This document shows, piece by piece, positions 52,850 through 63,103 of a stretch of DNA of 64,000 bases (within the stretch, counting starts at the first letter, position 1; each line of letters starts with the position of its first letter). Source of the stretch: Diphasiastrum complanatum (Eukaryota > Streptophyta > Lycopodiopsida > Lycopodiales > Lycopodiaceae); contig CM055100.1 of assembly GCA_029204225.1 (NCBI GenBank), positions 33,137,645 through 33,201,644 of the forward strand, read 5' to 3'. A program made the translations under genes and the position numbers. The notes under the pieces were generated by a model that searched no databases, had not been told where the DNA came from, and saw only the letters and a program-made list of their open reading frames with translations.

Positions 52850-53597
52850 AAGCTCTTCAAGCATCAGGAAAATAGTCAGAACTGACAGCAACTAGCAATT
52901 AGATCATCAAGCAGAATCACATTAGCTAAAAGTTCTTTTTAATCAAACACAGAGAATTAGTTTTTATCGCAGGAAGCAAACAAGACAGAGCCTCAATCAA
53001 TCCCATTATTTGAACACATAGCTCATTCAAAGTTGAAAGAATTTTTGCTAAAAGTTATGTTTAACAGCTTCGGCTAATTCCTTGCATACATTAGTCAGAA
53101 TTATTACTTGCTGGTGTCATCTGAAAATCCGTGTTAGAGTAACTGAAATTCAATATAACTTAAGAAATGTGTGTGACGCAAACAGAACATTATCACAATC
53201 AATCACAGATCATACAGAGTGTGTTCACACAAATGATAAGAAGCGATTCTGTGAGAGATAACAGAAGGAAAGAATGTTCAAGCTATAAGAACTTGCTCTT
53301 CGCTCTCTACTGATACTCAGCTCTGCGTAGAATGCGTATGTACATTGGCACATAGTGCTATCCTTATAGGAATGTTCTTCAGCCTCAATGTTGCTTACGA
53401 ACCGTCAAATGTCGGTTCTGAACTTCTATTGCGTCTCTTTAGAACGTCGCAACTTCTACTCAAAATATGAATTTACAAAGTGCGAAATAGGCCTTTACAT
53501 GTATTTAGGCGCTATAACACATTTTATATATATGGAAATTGAAAAATTTTACAATATATGACAAAATTTGGATAATGTGAGATCATCAGACTCCACA
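52850..53597 (-). repeat. LTR (family H), minus orientation, inner end uncertain
   Basis: It starts TGTGGAGTCTGATGATC at 53597 right after a purine tract and runs about 750 bases without coding content. The far end is not fixed. It shares the PPT and TGTG start with the LTR at 9211, but the body is not alike by eye. Confidence 0.5.
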
Positions 53598-53610
53598 TAT
53601 CCCCTTCCTC
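53598..53610 (-). other. Polypurine tract GAGGAAGGGGATA
   Basis: The minus-strand purine run sits before TGTGG. One base differs from the tract at 9198-9210. Confidence 0.6.
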
Positions 53611-54120
53611 AGCTGTTCAGCGGCTCGCAAACAATCTGATTTATGTCCTTCTTTGTCGCTTTTGGCTAGCTGGCTTGCTGTGGAAAATAGCCTTGGATCG
53701 GGCTTCATTCTCTTCATTTTCTTGCTCCAATGTCAGTCCTTTTGTTGCCAGAAAATAGTTGTTCTTCTAGTTGTAGTCTTCTTGGAATGACAAATTTGGA
53801 TAACCACCCATTCCTTGATTGCCGATTGGTGTAAGAGGGTTATCAATTAATGTATTATTAACAAGATGTGTATACCAACTATCCTCGGTCAGAATTTTAG
53901 ACATCTCGGCAGAAGGGACAGTTAGTGAAAGGGCAACATATGTATATTTGGGAAATTTTGCTTTAATATACAGTTGTTGAACAGACAGGAGGGCATACAA
54001 AATGAGAGAAGCAATATTTACATGGCTGTAAGTATAATATGGTCTAGTTATTGGGTTAGTGGAGCGAAGTATATTATTTGCTTTTACTTCCTCTAGAAAA
54101 TTTTTATCCAATGTCAACAC
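53611..54120 (-). pseudogene. Non-pol ORF before the family H LTR
   Basis: A 117-codon minus frame (MLTLDKNFLEEVKANNILRS, YYTYSHVNIASLILYALLSV, KFPKYTYVALSLTVPSAEM, MGGYPNLSFQEDYN) meets a TAG at 53767 and continues in the same frame for about 40 codons (LTLEQENEENEARSKAIFHS, KPASQKRQRR). It ends about 50 bases before the purine tract. It has no Gag, Pol or envelope motif I recognise, and no clear membrane span. Its place, between the rest of an element and the 3' LTR, is where some plant retroelements carry an extra ORF. Confidence 0.5.
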
Positions 54121-54159
54121 TTCGGCATCTCCCTAAACCTTGAAAAATGCTAGATTTGG

Positions 54160-54890
54160 GTAGCACATGGCATTGTGTTAGGACATATCATTTTAAAAAA
54201 TGGCATCGCAACTGACCCTAACAAGGTCCTGGTCATTCAAAATCTGCCCAAACCACGCACCATCTGCGAGGTTTATTCTTTCCTAGGCCACGCCAACTAC
54301 TATCAGTGCTTTATTCTTGATTTCGCCAATAAAGCACGATTAATCTATTGTTCCCAAATGGAGTGATGAACAATGAGTCGCATTCATTTAGCTAAAAAAA
54401 GCCCTTACCAATGCACCTATCCTCCGGGCTCTTGATTATTCCAAAGAATTCCATGTGTATATCGATGCATCCAAGTATGCCATTGGAGCAGTGCTCACCC
54501 AATCGGGAGAATTCAAAAAGGATTATCCAATCTGATTCCTCAGTAGACAATTCATACCTGCTGAAGTCAATTATACCACTACCGAGCGTGAAGCTTTGAC
54601 AATGGTATATGCAGGTTCAGAAGTTTTGTCATTATCTCTTGGAAAAAGTTTTTGCCTTCTTCACTGATCATCAATCACTACTATATCTTATTAACAAGAC
54701 TTGAACAATTAGTCGTATTACTCAATATATCCTACTACTGTGAGAATTTGAGTTTAGGATTGTGGTTCAAAAGGGAGTTCAACATTTTGTAGCAGAACAT
54801 CTATCTCAAATCCCTAACCTTCCAGCTTCAGATCAAGGTGTCAACGATGATTTACCTGATGCCATCATATTTCAAGTTGACTCTACAAAT
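54160..54890 (+). pseudogene. Ty3/gypsy RT C-terminus and RNase H
   Basis: Plus frames: LGHIILKNGIATDPNKVLVI, LPKPRTICEVYSFLGHANYY, FILDFANKARLI, FHVYIDASKYAIGAVLTQSG (RNase H Asp), DYPI(stop)FLSRQF, VNYTTTEREALTMVYA (Glu), FFTDHQSLLYLINKT, then FVAEHLSQIPNLPASDQGVN and DDLPDAIIFQVDST. Similar in layout to 51345-51700 and 11977-12240. It stops being Pol at about 54890, where gypsy G leader in opposite orientation begins. Confidence 0.8.
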
Positions 54891-55128
54891 TCTAATATAC
54901 CTGTTTGGTCAAAAAGATGTCACTTGGGTCATTTCTTTCAAAGAAAATGCCCAAGTTGACACTTTTGTTGCTTCCCTCCGACTTGATATGTTGCTCAATG
55001 GCTCATTGAGGACCTGGACAAAAGCCTCATGCTGCAGTGTGAAGTGAAAAAGCAAGCAAGCATACACACAAGCACGTGAGCAAAAAACAAAAGACAAGGA
55101 AAGCAATGTAGAAAAAAACTTAAAAAGT
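54891..55128 (-). other. Gypsy G#2 leader piece
   Basis: It matches 45755-45980 of G#1 (CACTTGGGTCA..TTCTTT, AAAGAAAATGCCCAAGTT, CTCCGRCTTGATA). In minus sense it lies just downstream of the PBS. The plus-strand gypsy RNase H reads straight into it, so its apparent plus-strand ORFs are not genes. Confidence 0.65.
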
Positions 55129-55141
55129 GGAATGGCGCCAA
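55129..55141 (-). other. Primer binding site of gypsy G#2
   Basis: Minus-strand TTGGCGCCATTCC directly after the LTR end CCAACA. TGGCGCC is the common start of plant gypsy primer sites. Confidence 0.8.
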
Positions 55142-56020
55142 TGTTGGAAGTAAATCTAACTCTCCTACGGTGGCTAGGTCTAAGAAGGGATTTGTGCATA
55201 GTATAGTGGTAGACCGGTCATTTACCTTCTAAGTTTTTAAAAAAGCTTTCAACTGTGAAACATAAACAAGAAGGAAGGGAGCACCAAGGGTTTCCCAACT
55301 TGTGCTCGGAATGAAAATAAAAACTAACTTGACTAAGGCTTACCCAACAAGCCAAAAAAAACAAGCAATAAAGACCTCGCTAAGGCTTCCCAACTAGCAA
55401 GATCACTTTAAACTAAATCCTGTTTTAACACCCAAAAAGAGAGATGGAAATAATAGATTGCGGCTAACTAAACAAATAGCAAATAAAGCATGCCACAATA
55501 AAATCAATGAAAAGGAGGCAAGAGGAGGCCCGAGCACCTTCCCTCAAGCTATGCACCTTCCCAAGGGGAACACAAATGAAATAGAATGATAATTCTCCAA
55601 AATAGAGAGCAATATAGGTTAATCTCAAAAGTGTTATTTACAAGGGAAATGTCTCTCTTCTTATAGCAAGAAGGGCCTTCCATAAGCATCTACTAGCTTA
55701 TAGGATTAGTATCTAAACTAGCCATTCTAAGACTTCTAAACTTTTAACTTAGATCTTTAGAACTTTAGGATTTCTCATTCTAGACTTAAGATAGCTGAAG
55801 ATAACTTAGAATCTTTCTAAGCTTAAGTTTTCTTAAGCCTAAGTTCTAAGTCCAAGTTTAAGTTCTTTTATTCGTTTAAGCTCCTACCCATGGACTTACA
55901 AAACACATGCCATAGTAGAAGTTTATTGGCAAATACTCATACATGGGGTTACAATACACATGCCATGGAGTTTTGTTTCTTTTTTTATATTTTTCACTAT
56001 GTTTGCACAGTTGCTAACAA
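55142..56020 (-). repeat. Gypsy G#2 LTR (879 bp)
   Basis: Plus-strand ends TGTTGGAAG and GCTAACA, matching 45995-46714 and longer by about 160 bases (an extra block near 55560-55640). Outside its right end is copia integrase of A#3. Confidence 0.8.
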
Positions 56021-57721
56021 ACTCCATTCTGTTGAGGAGTATAAGAACATGAAAATTGTCTTTGGATTCCTTCTTGCTCACAATAATCATTAAACTTATT
56101 AGAGGTATATTCACCTCCACTATCACACCTCAAAGCTTTTAGTTTGAAAGAAAATTGCTTTACAGCATATGATTTGAATGTAAGGAAGACATCAAACACC
56201 ATGGCTTTAGAAGATGGAAGATAAATCCAAGAAAAACTTGTGTAATCATCTGTGAAGAACATAAAACATATTGCTCCTCCTTTGCTCTTGGAAGAAGAAG
56301 TGAACATCTGAATGCACAAGCTAAAATGGTTGATGAGTCTTGATGTTGGATCTTGGAAAAGGTCTTCTCTGAGATTTGGCCAATACACATGCTTCACAAG
56401 GTTGAAGCTCCTTTGTCATAGACTTTGGTAATCCAATTGCTTTTCCTTCCTTGACCACTAATTGCATGACTTTAAAGTTGGGATGGCCCAATCTTTTATG
56501 CCATAGATCTTTGTGATGAACCTTGGTCTCATAAGCAACATCACACAAGTTAGCATTCCCTCTAGGACCTAACTTATAGAGCTTTCCAAATCTAGATCCT
56601 CTAGCTATCACCTCATTCTCCCTCAAGATTTACACATTTGTCAACATGAAATTTGACATCTAAACCACTATCAAACAATTGTCCAACACTAATGAGGTTC
56701 TTGGTTAGTTTAGGCACATAAAGTACATCATGCAAACACAAAGTCTGATGATGTTCCATTCAATGGAATACTCCCTTCAATTCTACACTCAACGTCATTT
56801 GCAATATAGATTGATCTTTTTGTACCTACATAAGACATGAGACTTGTGAAAGAATTTCTAGAACTAGACATATGGGAACTAGCCCCACTACCTATCCACC
56901 ATATTTCTTTACTTTTTAAGGAAAAGGATGAAAAACTTGAAATTATCAAAGAATCCTCCCTATCACTCTCATTACCCTCACACTCTTTCTCATTAGTAAG
57001 TTATTTTTTTTGAAACAATTTGATGCATAGTGGCCCTTCTTGCCACAAAAGAGGCATTTGATTCTTTACATCATCTTCTTGCCATTGGATGTTGTAGCTT
57101 GTGAGAATTGATCCTCATCACCTTCTTTGGATTTGTCCTTGTCCTTCTTGAAGTGTTGTTTTTGTCTTTTACCCCTTCCTCTTGAATTGTCCTTGGTGAA
57201 GAGTGCTTTGTCATCTCCACCATCCTTCATTGAGAGTTTGTTGATCCTCATCATCTTGTTCTCTTGACTGCTTTCTTCAGCAATTAGAACTCCTTGAAGA
57301 GTTTGCAATGCTAATTCTTTGTGAAGTCTTGAACTCTCATGACATAGCTTGAAGCACTCTCATCAACTCTTTGATTGCTTAAAAATATTTTATTTCTAAG
57401 TGTGAGTGGTCTTGATGTGTTCTTTGCTTCATAAATTGTCTTAAGGATATCCCAAGACTCCTTGGCTGAGTTGAAAGAACTAATTTCTCTTAACACTTCA
57501 TTGGACACATTCATTTTGATAAAATGCAGAGCAATATTGGATCTCTTCTTGAATGTTTGAGCTGCTTCATTAGGACCTTCAGGTTCTATTTCAATTCCTA
57601 ACACAATGTCCATTACATCTTGCAGAACCAATAATGATTCCATTCTTATCTTCCAAATAGCATATTTGGAAGATGTTGACCTCTCACCATGTTTCAAGAG
57701 ATATGAACCCATGTATGTCAT
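56021..57721 (-). pseudogene. Copia A#3 Gag, protease and integrase (truncated)
   Basis: Minus strand. Gag: MTYMGSYLLKHGERSTSSKY, KMNVSNEVLREISSFNSAKE, TLRNKIFLSNQRVDESASSY, then after a frameshift LQGVLIAEESSQENKMMRIN. The zinc knuckle CLFCGKKGHYASNC is intact but preceded by a stop. Protease reads IWWIGSGASSHMSSSRNSF: the catalytic Asp of IDSG is Gly. Next LWHKRLGHPNFKVMQLVVKE, CEACVLAKSQRRPF, then integrase FFTDDYTSFSWIYLPSS and RCDSGGEYTSNKFNDYCEQE, TPQQNGV. It is cut before the catalytic Glu by the gypsy G#2 LTR. The coding sequence is closest to copia E#2, the LTR closest to copia A. Confidence 0.88.
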
Positions 57722-58288
57722 GTTCTCTCTGAAAAATTTTCTAGTAATGACAAAAAAGTGGAATTGAATGTGTTGCTACTCTCTCAACCTAGGATCTAAC
57801 TTGAAATGTTGATCCAATCTATTAAAATCTTGCAAAAAAATATGTGAGATCTTGCTCACAACAAAGAATCAATCAACTTGAATTTAGATCTTGCCTCTAT
57901 CTAGTGATGAAGCACTCACAAGTTTGATGTCAACTTCTTCCACAAGTCTCAAAGAATTGAGAATACTCTAGGATCTCACATGCAACTCAAACACAACTCA
58001 CTTGTGTGAAATAATGTGGCTATGACTTCAAGAAACTTGTCTCAAAACTCTATCTTTGATTAGCAACACAAAATGAGAATCTTGATGAGATTGAATAGAT
58101 GTGTGCTCTCTTTGGCATATCCCTCAAGATGGGATGCACTACCTACCTCTTTGATTGCCTTTCACTCTCTAAAATCAAATCCAATTGAATGAGAAACTAA
58201 AGCATCACACTCTACTCTTCAATATCTTTCCAACAAGCAATTAAAGACCAAATTTGGATCAATTTTTGAGATATATCGCCTCTTACTT
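57722..58288 (-). other. Copia A#3 leader
   Basis: About 570 bases between PBS and Gag, without a sustained frame. It shows short phrases in common with the copia A#2 leader (26330-26825). Confidence 0.5.
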
Positions 58289-58301
58289 AGCTCTAATACC
58301 A
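58289..58301 (-). other. Primer binding site of copia A#3
   Basis: Minus-strand TGGTATTAGAGCT next to the LTR end, identical to the A#2 site. Confidence 0.85.
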
Positions 58302-58992
58302 TGATAAATCTTCAGTTTTTAGGACAATAATGATTGTACTTAACAATCATAGAGAGTTATTGGTTGCTTAATCAATGGATCTATCAAGTTCTACACATTA
58401 GATCTTGATCTAGATTCACTACACTTGGATTTAAGCAAGAGCAATGGATCAACACATCATAAATTAGTGAAGGCGGCCTCACACATGTGGAGTACCCACA
58501 GTACGGCCTGCACCTGAAACAACAAGTAGAATAGTTCTAGATAGCAATCATTCATAGAAATCACAAGACAAATGACTAGAAATCTCACAAAGGTGTAGAA
58601 TGCAAAAGTCTCATCAATCTTCTTAGCAAAATCATGATCCTTTTATGGATCAAGTACATCCACGAGTCTGGTACAGGCGATCAGGTCTTCACACGTGTGA
58701 AGAGTGCTGGCCATCACTCAGATCTATCCATTTGATCCATCCTTGATCCTTATCCAAAGTTCACCTTCTGGAATATGGCTAAAATCCAAAGAGCTAGTCT
58801 CCTAGAATATAGGAATATTCCCTACAAAATAGGATCTAAGGAAAATGGTCAACTCTTATTTTCTCTAACTCTATACACACATGTGAACATCCACTTGCCA
58901 TGTGGGAGCATTTACTCATGCACATGCAAGAAAAAGCTAATTTCTAGGTGACTAGTCAACTTGACTAAAACTAGTCATATTATGTTCACACT
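58302..58992 (-). repeat. Copia A#3 5' LTR (outer part missing)
   Basis: Collinear with 26839-27530, holding CTTCACACGTGTGAAG at 58687-58702. It ends at TGTTCACACTAA, about 170 bases short of the full LTR, where an unrelated LTR-like block starts. Confidence 0.88.
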
Positions 58993-59540
58993 AATATTAG
59001 TTTAAAATACATTCAATAAACACTTTTTGAAAGTGTGGGAAAGTTGGTAGTCGAGTTTGAGAGAGATTCAAATAGAACTTTGGGTACATTGAATCTAGAC
59101 CCAAAAATAGTAGGGTTTACATTTTGGAGGGAAAGCCAAGTGGCCAAATAGGGTTTAGACACTCTATAAAAGAATGTAACTCATGGAGAGACATATCTTC
59201 TCTCTTCTATCTCTCATTTCATCATTATACATGGTTCTCTTTGGGTTCTACTACTCATTGGTGCACTCTCTTGATGATATCTTGCAATCTTGTGTGTAGA
59301 ATGTTCATATTTTGTTATTTTTGGTTCTACAAGTGTCAAATACAATAGGGTACTGTAATTGTATGGACAACAAACATATTTTATGTTCTGGTTCATGTTT
59401 GATCAGTATCTCTTAGAGTTTGCATCTCATTTTGTATGTAGATGCTGAGTTTTCTACATTGGCAGGATTGTTGCTTTGCTCCTTATTGTAACCAAAGATC
59501 AGGGACATGGATGGATCTTGAATGATCTGAAATCCTTCAC
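58993..59540 (+). other. Unidentified LTR-like block with TATA box
   Basis: Non-coding, with CTCTATAAAAGAATG at about 59162-59176, followed by pyrimidine-rich sequence (TCTTCTCTCTTCTATCTCTC). This is a usual LTR U3/R arrangement. No mate in the window. Confidence 0.4.
59162..59176 (+). promoter_or_regulatory. TATA box in LTR-like block
   Basis: CTCTATAAAAGAATG has a consensus TATAAAAG core with a CT-rich region about 30 bases on. Confidence 0.4.
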
Positions 59541-59544
59541 ATAA

Positions 59545-59745
59545 ATGACCTGCTCAAACAGCTTCACGAGTTAGGGAGATAATAGAGGGTATTTCATCTT
59601 CAGTAAGACAATGTCGGATAATTCCATCTAGCCCTTGTTTGTAAAGTTGGCTTACAATTAACGTATAAGGTTTGGTTTTGAGGACCAATGCAAAAAACAC
59701 TCTGTTATACTGCCAAATCCATTGTTTTCCAGCCAAATCTTGGTT
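59545..59745 (-). pseudogene. Ty3/gypsy integrase N-terminal fragment
   Basis: Minus frame FALVLKTKPYTLIVSQLYKQ, GLDGIIRHCLTEDEIPSIIS matches the entry to the gypsy integrase zinc domain (LYKRG.DGILRRC....EI..I). Sixty residues remain. It lies back to back with the plus-strand gypsy G leader that begins at about 59750. Confidence 0.7.
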
Positions 59746-59749
59746 TTAG

Positions 59750-60370
59750 AAATCACCGGCTTCACTGAGGCTAGATCTATCAAAGATCAGTCCTCCAACA
59801 GTTTCGCAAATTCTATCTCAAAGATTTAGTCTGTTTTCTTAAAAAAAAAAACTTTGTTCACTATTTCCCTTAACTGTCAACAAAACACTTTATCAAAAAT
59901 CATAGACCATACCATGAAATCATTCATAGTCTAAATGACTACTATACATCCTCTAATAATTTTGTCCTTTACAAAAAAATAAGAAAAAATCCATATTTTT
60001 CCAGTAAAATTCCCTATAAAAAATTTTCGGCCATACCACAAAATCGCCCACACTCTGTACAATTTCTTTGCACTCTCTACAAATTCTATCTTGTGAAAAA
60101 ATTCCAAGAAAACATAAAAAGTCTATATTAAGATAGAGAGCACCCCTTGTCAGAATTCACGAGTACTGTAGTTTGATTTATCTAACTGTCCACGATTTTC
60201 AGTATTATCCACAACTTTTGTTACTCCAAAAAAGTGTAGTTTTTTTTCAAAATTCTCCAATCTGCAAGAAAAATTCAGTATTTTTTGGTCAACTACAGTA
60301 CCATCCTAATTATTTGTACAATTTCTCAAAACTGCATCATGTCTCGAGATTGTGTTGAGTATTCCAACCC
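59750..60370 (+). other. Gypsy G#3 leader
   Basis: Matches the reverse complement of 45150-45660 (for example CGGCTTCACTGAGGCTAGAT and GATCAGTCCTCCA). Its LTR and PBS are not present upstream; an integrase scrap takes their place. Confidence 0.7.
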
Positions 60371-60376
60371 TGCTCT

Positions 60377-61745
60377 TCCATGACTAGAATGCAAAATTCC
60401 ACGTATCGATACCTCTGAAACCGAAAAGCTCTGACTATTTCCGATGGTACTCTATGGAATAGCCAAAAAGCGGCATCTGAACCTTAAAGCTCCTGATCTT
60501 GCTTCCTGGACTACCCTCAAGGATGCTCTCATCAAGCATTTCAAACCATCTAAATTGACTCAGGACCCTTTCATCCAAATCACCCATATTAAGATGCATT
60601 GCAAAGAGTCGGTTTGAAAGTACATTGAACATTTTAAATGCCTCAAGATAGAATGTATTGACAAAAATATCACTAAAAGAATGGCCATCAAACTGTTCCT
60701 GGTTGGACTTCCTAAAAATATCTATCGAGAACTGAAACTAGTTGACCTTTATGATCAACTTAAGAATGTGATGACTGATGCCATTTGTGAAGAAGACGAG
60801 GGTTTTGATGATGACTTTGGTAATCATGAAAAGAAATCTAAGAATCTTGAACGTCTTAACCACCCAAGGCATGAAATATTATTAAGCTTTCGCCCAATAT
60901 TATTAACTTCTGGATCAAATGGAAACCTGGCAGAAAGCTCAACAAACTCATATGGATAAACTCACTGCTGATTTCCAAACCACCATGAAAAATATTGTTG
61001 ATAAATCTTTTCCAGCAAGAGAGAATGTTTGGTGTCCGATCTGTTCACAGCATCACACTGCTAATGAATGCCTTCCATCAGCACCCAGACCCATGTATCG
61101 AGAGTACTGTCCCTACTCTCCACAACAGCCCATGCCACAACTAGGGGTGTACCAACCATGACCAACTACACCAAATCAGTACCAGCCACGTCAACAGTTT
61201 GTCATTAACCAACTCGCTCCACAACAAGCTATCCACTATCTTGATCCCAATACCATTGATCTAGCAACTTATTATGTGCAAGACACTACTCAACCGAGGT
61301 ACACCACTGAGACAATTGTTTATTATGTATGATCCTAATGCTCAAGTCGTTGACCCCAATGCCCAACCTTATGATCCTAACCAAGCTGTGTTTGCCACAC
61401 ATCAACTTCCAACAATACGAGGATGTTTTATCTATGCAGGTAAACATCCTAGTATTCGGCTGTCCAAATAAACTTCGCTTTTCACCAACTTGTGAAAATT
61501 GCAGCATTGAACATCATGTGAAGGATTGTCCTTCCTGATCTAAACCAGCTGCTCTTGTCTGTCTCATGCAAGTAGAAACATTGCCAATCGAAACTCATCC
61601 AGCATGGGTCTTGACTCGTGCACAAATCCAACGTCAAACCCCTACAATTCCACCCAACAAAACGCAATAGCATAATGTACCTCCAAGTGAAGATTCGATA
61701 CCCATTGTCTATCCTCACCCATCTGAAAAAATTAGGTTGCATCAC
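60377..61745 (+). pseudogene. Gypsy G#3 Gag and zinc-knuckle region
   Basis: Fragmented plus-strand Gag: TRMQNSTYR start, Gag core in three frames, ERMAIKLFLVGLPKN-type phrase at 60680, MDKLTADFQTTMKNIVDKSF, PARENVWCPICSQHHTANEC (a complete CX2CX3HX4C) and, after stops, CENCSIEHHVKDC (same spacing). The CX2CX3HX4C spacing, one residue shorter than the retroviral form, recurs in both knuckles. LP-rich sequence follows until copia A#4 begins at 61756. Confidence 0.75.
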
Positions 61746-61755
61746 CAGTATCGAC

Positions 61756-62615
61756 TGATAAAATTTCAATTTTTAGGACAATAATGATTGTACTTTACAA
61801 TCATAGAGAGTTATTGGTTGCTTAATCAGTGGATCAATCAAGTTCTACACATTAGATCTTGATCTAGATTCACTACACTTGGATTTACGCAAGAGCGATG
61901 GATCAACACATCATAAATTAGTAAAGGCAGCCTCACACATGTGGAGTACTATCCACAGTACGACCTGCACCTGAAACAACAAGTACAATAGTTCTAGATA
62001 GCAATCATTCATAGAAATCACAAGACAAATGACTAGAAATCTCACAAAGGTATAGAATGCAAAAGTCTCATCAATCTTCTTAGCAAAATGATGATCCTTT
62101 TATGGATCAAGTACATCCACGAGTCTGGTACAGTCCAACAGGGCTTCACACGTGTGAAGAGTGCCACATCACTCAGATCTATCCATTTGATCCATCCTTG
62201 ATCCTTATCCAAAGTTGACCTTCTAGAATATGGCTAAAATCCAAAAACCTAGTCTCCTAGAATATAGGAATATTCCCTACAAAATAGGATCTAAGGAAAA
62301 TGGTCAAATCTTATCTTCTAGAACTCTATACACACGTGTGAACATCCACTTGCCATGTGGGAGCATTTACTCATGCACATGCAAGAAAAAGCTAATTTCT
62401 AGGTGACTAGTCAACTTGACTAAAAACTAGTCATATCATGTTCACACTAATAGATTGATACAAAATCAATTAAGGTATATACAAGTATGAAAAGTACTTC
62501 TTTTCACACGTGGGAACAAGCTCCACACATGTGAAATCAGATCATCAACATTATTCTAATGTTTGATCAATATTTACAATAACCAATGTCAAGTGAGAAG
62601 TGATAATTTTCAACA
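61756..62615 (-). repeat. Copia A#4 3' LTR (860 bp)
   Basis: Complete A-type LTR, TGATAAAATTTC...TTTTCAACA, with CTTCACACGTGTGAAG at 62144-62159. It interrupts gypsy G#3 on its left; on the right are the purine tract and RNase H of its own element. Confidence 0.92.
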
Positions 62616-63090
62616 CTCCTCCTCACTTCTAACTTGGCAAATATAATGTACATCTATCTACAATTCCAAGAGCATATGTTAAGTTAAAAACTGGATCTTT
62701 GGACAATGGCTTGGTTACGATATCAGCTATGCATTCGGATGATGGTACATGATGTAGTTGCACCTCCTTGGATTGTACCTTCTCCCTCACAAAGTGATGA
62801 GCTATCTCAATATGCTTTGTTCTAGCATGGAAGATAGGATTTGAAGCAATTTGTTGAGAGGCTTGATTGTCACAAAATATGTAAGGGATCTCCTCGGCCT
62901 CTAGCACATGTAGCTCCATCAAGAGTCTTCTTAGCCATAGGAGCTCTTTGGTTGTTGAAGTCAATGCCTTGTACTCGGATTCACAAGAAGATAGTGAGAT
63001 TGTATCTTGCTTTTTGGAAAGCCAAGATATTACTCCTCCACAAAGAAATGTTGCAAATGCACTAATGGACTTCCTATCCATCTTGTCACC
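62616..63090 (-). pseudogene. Copia A#4 RNase H C-terminal fragment
   Basis: Minus frame: MDRKSISAFATFLCGGVISW, SKKQDTISLSSCESEYKALT (A to S in CEAEY), YIFCDNQASQQIASNPIFHA, HFVREKVQSKEVQLHH and SECIADIVTKPL, ending CTLYLPS. A near-identical match to A#2 at 22391-22860. It is cut at about 63090, where CACTA-type coding sequence takes over. The purine tract is 62616-62628. Confidence 0.9.
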
Positions 63091-63103
63091 TATAATTATT
63101 TTT

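Noticed and set aside
54762-55047. Plus-strand frames continuing past gypsy RNase H (PVWSKRCHLGHFF...)
   Set aside because: Past about 54890 the sequence is the gypsy G leader in reverse, also present at 45720-45900 in a different context, so the protein continuation is accidental.
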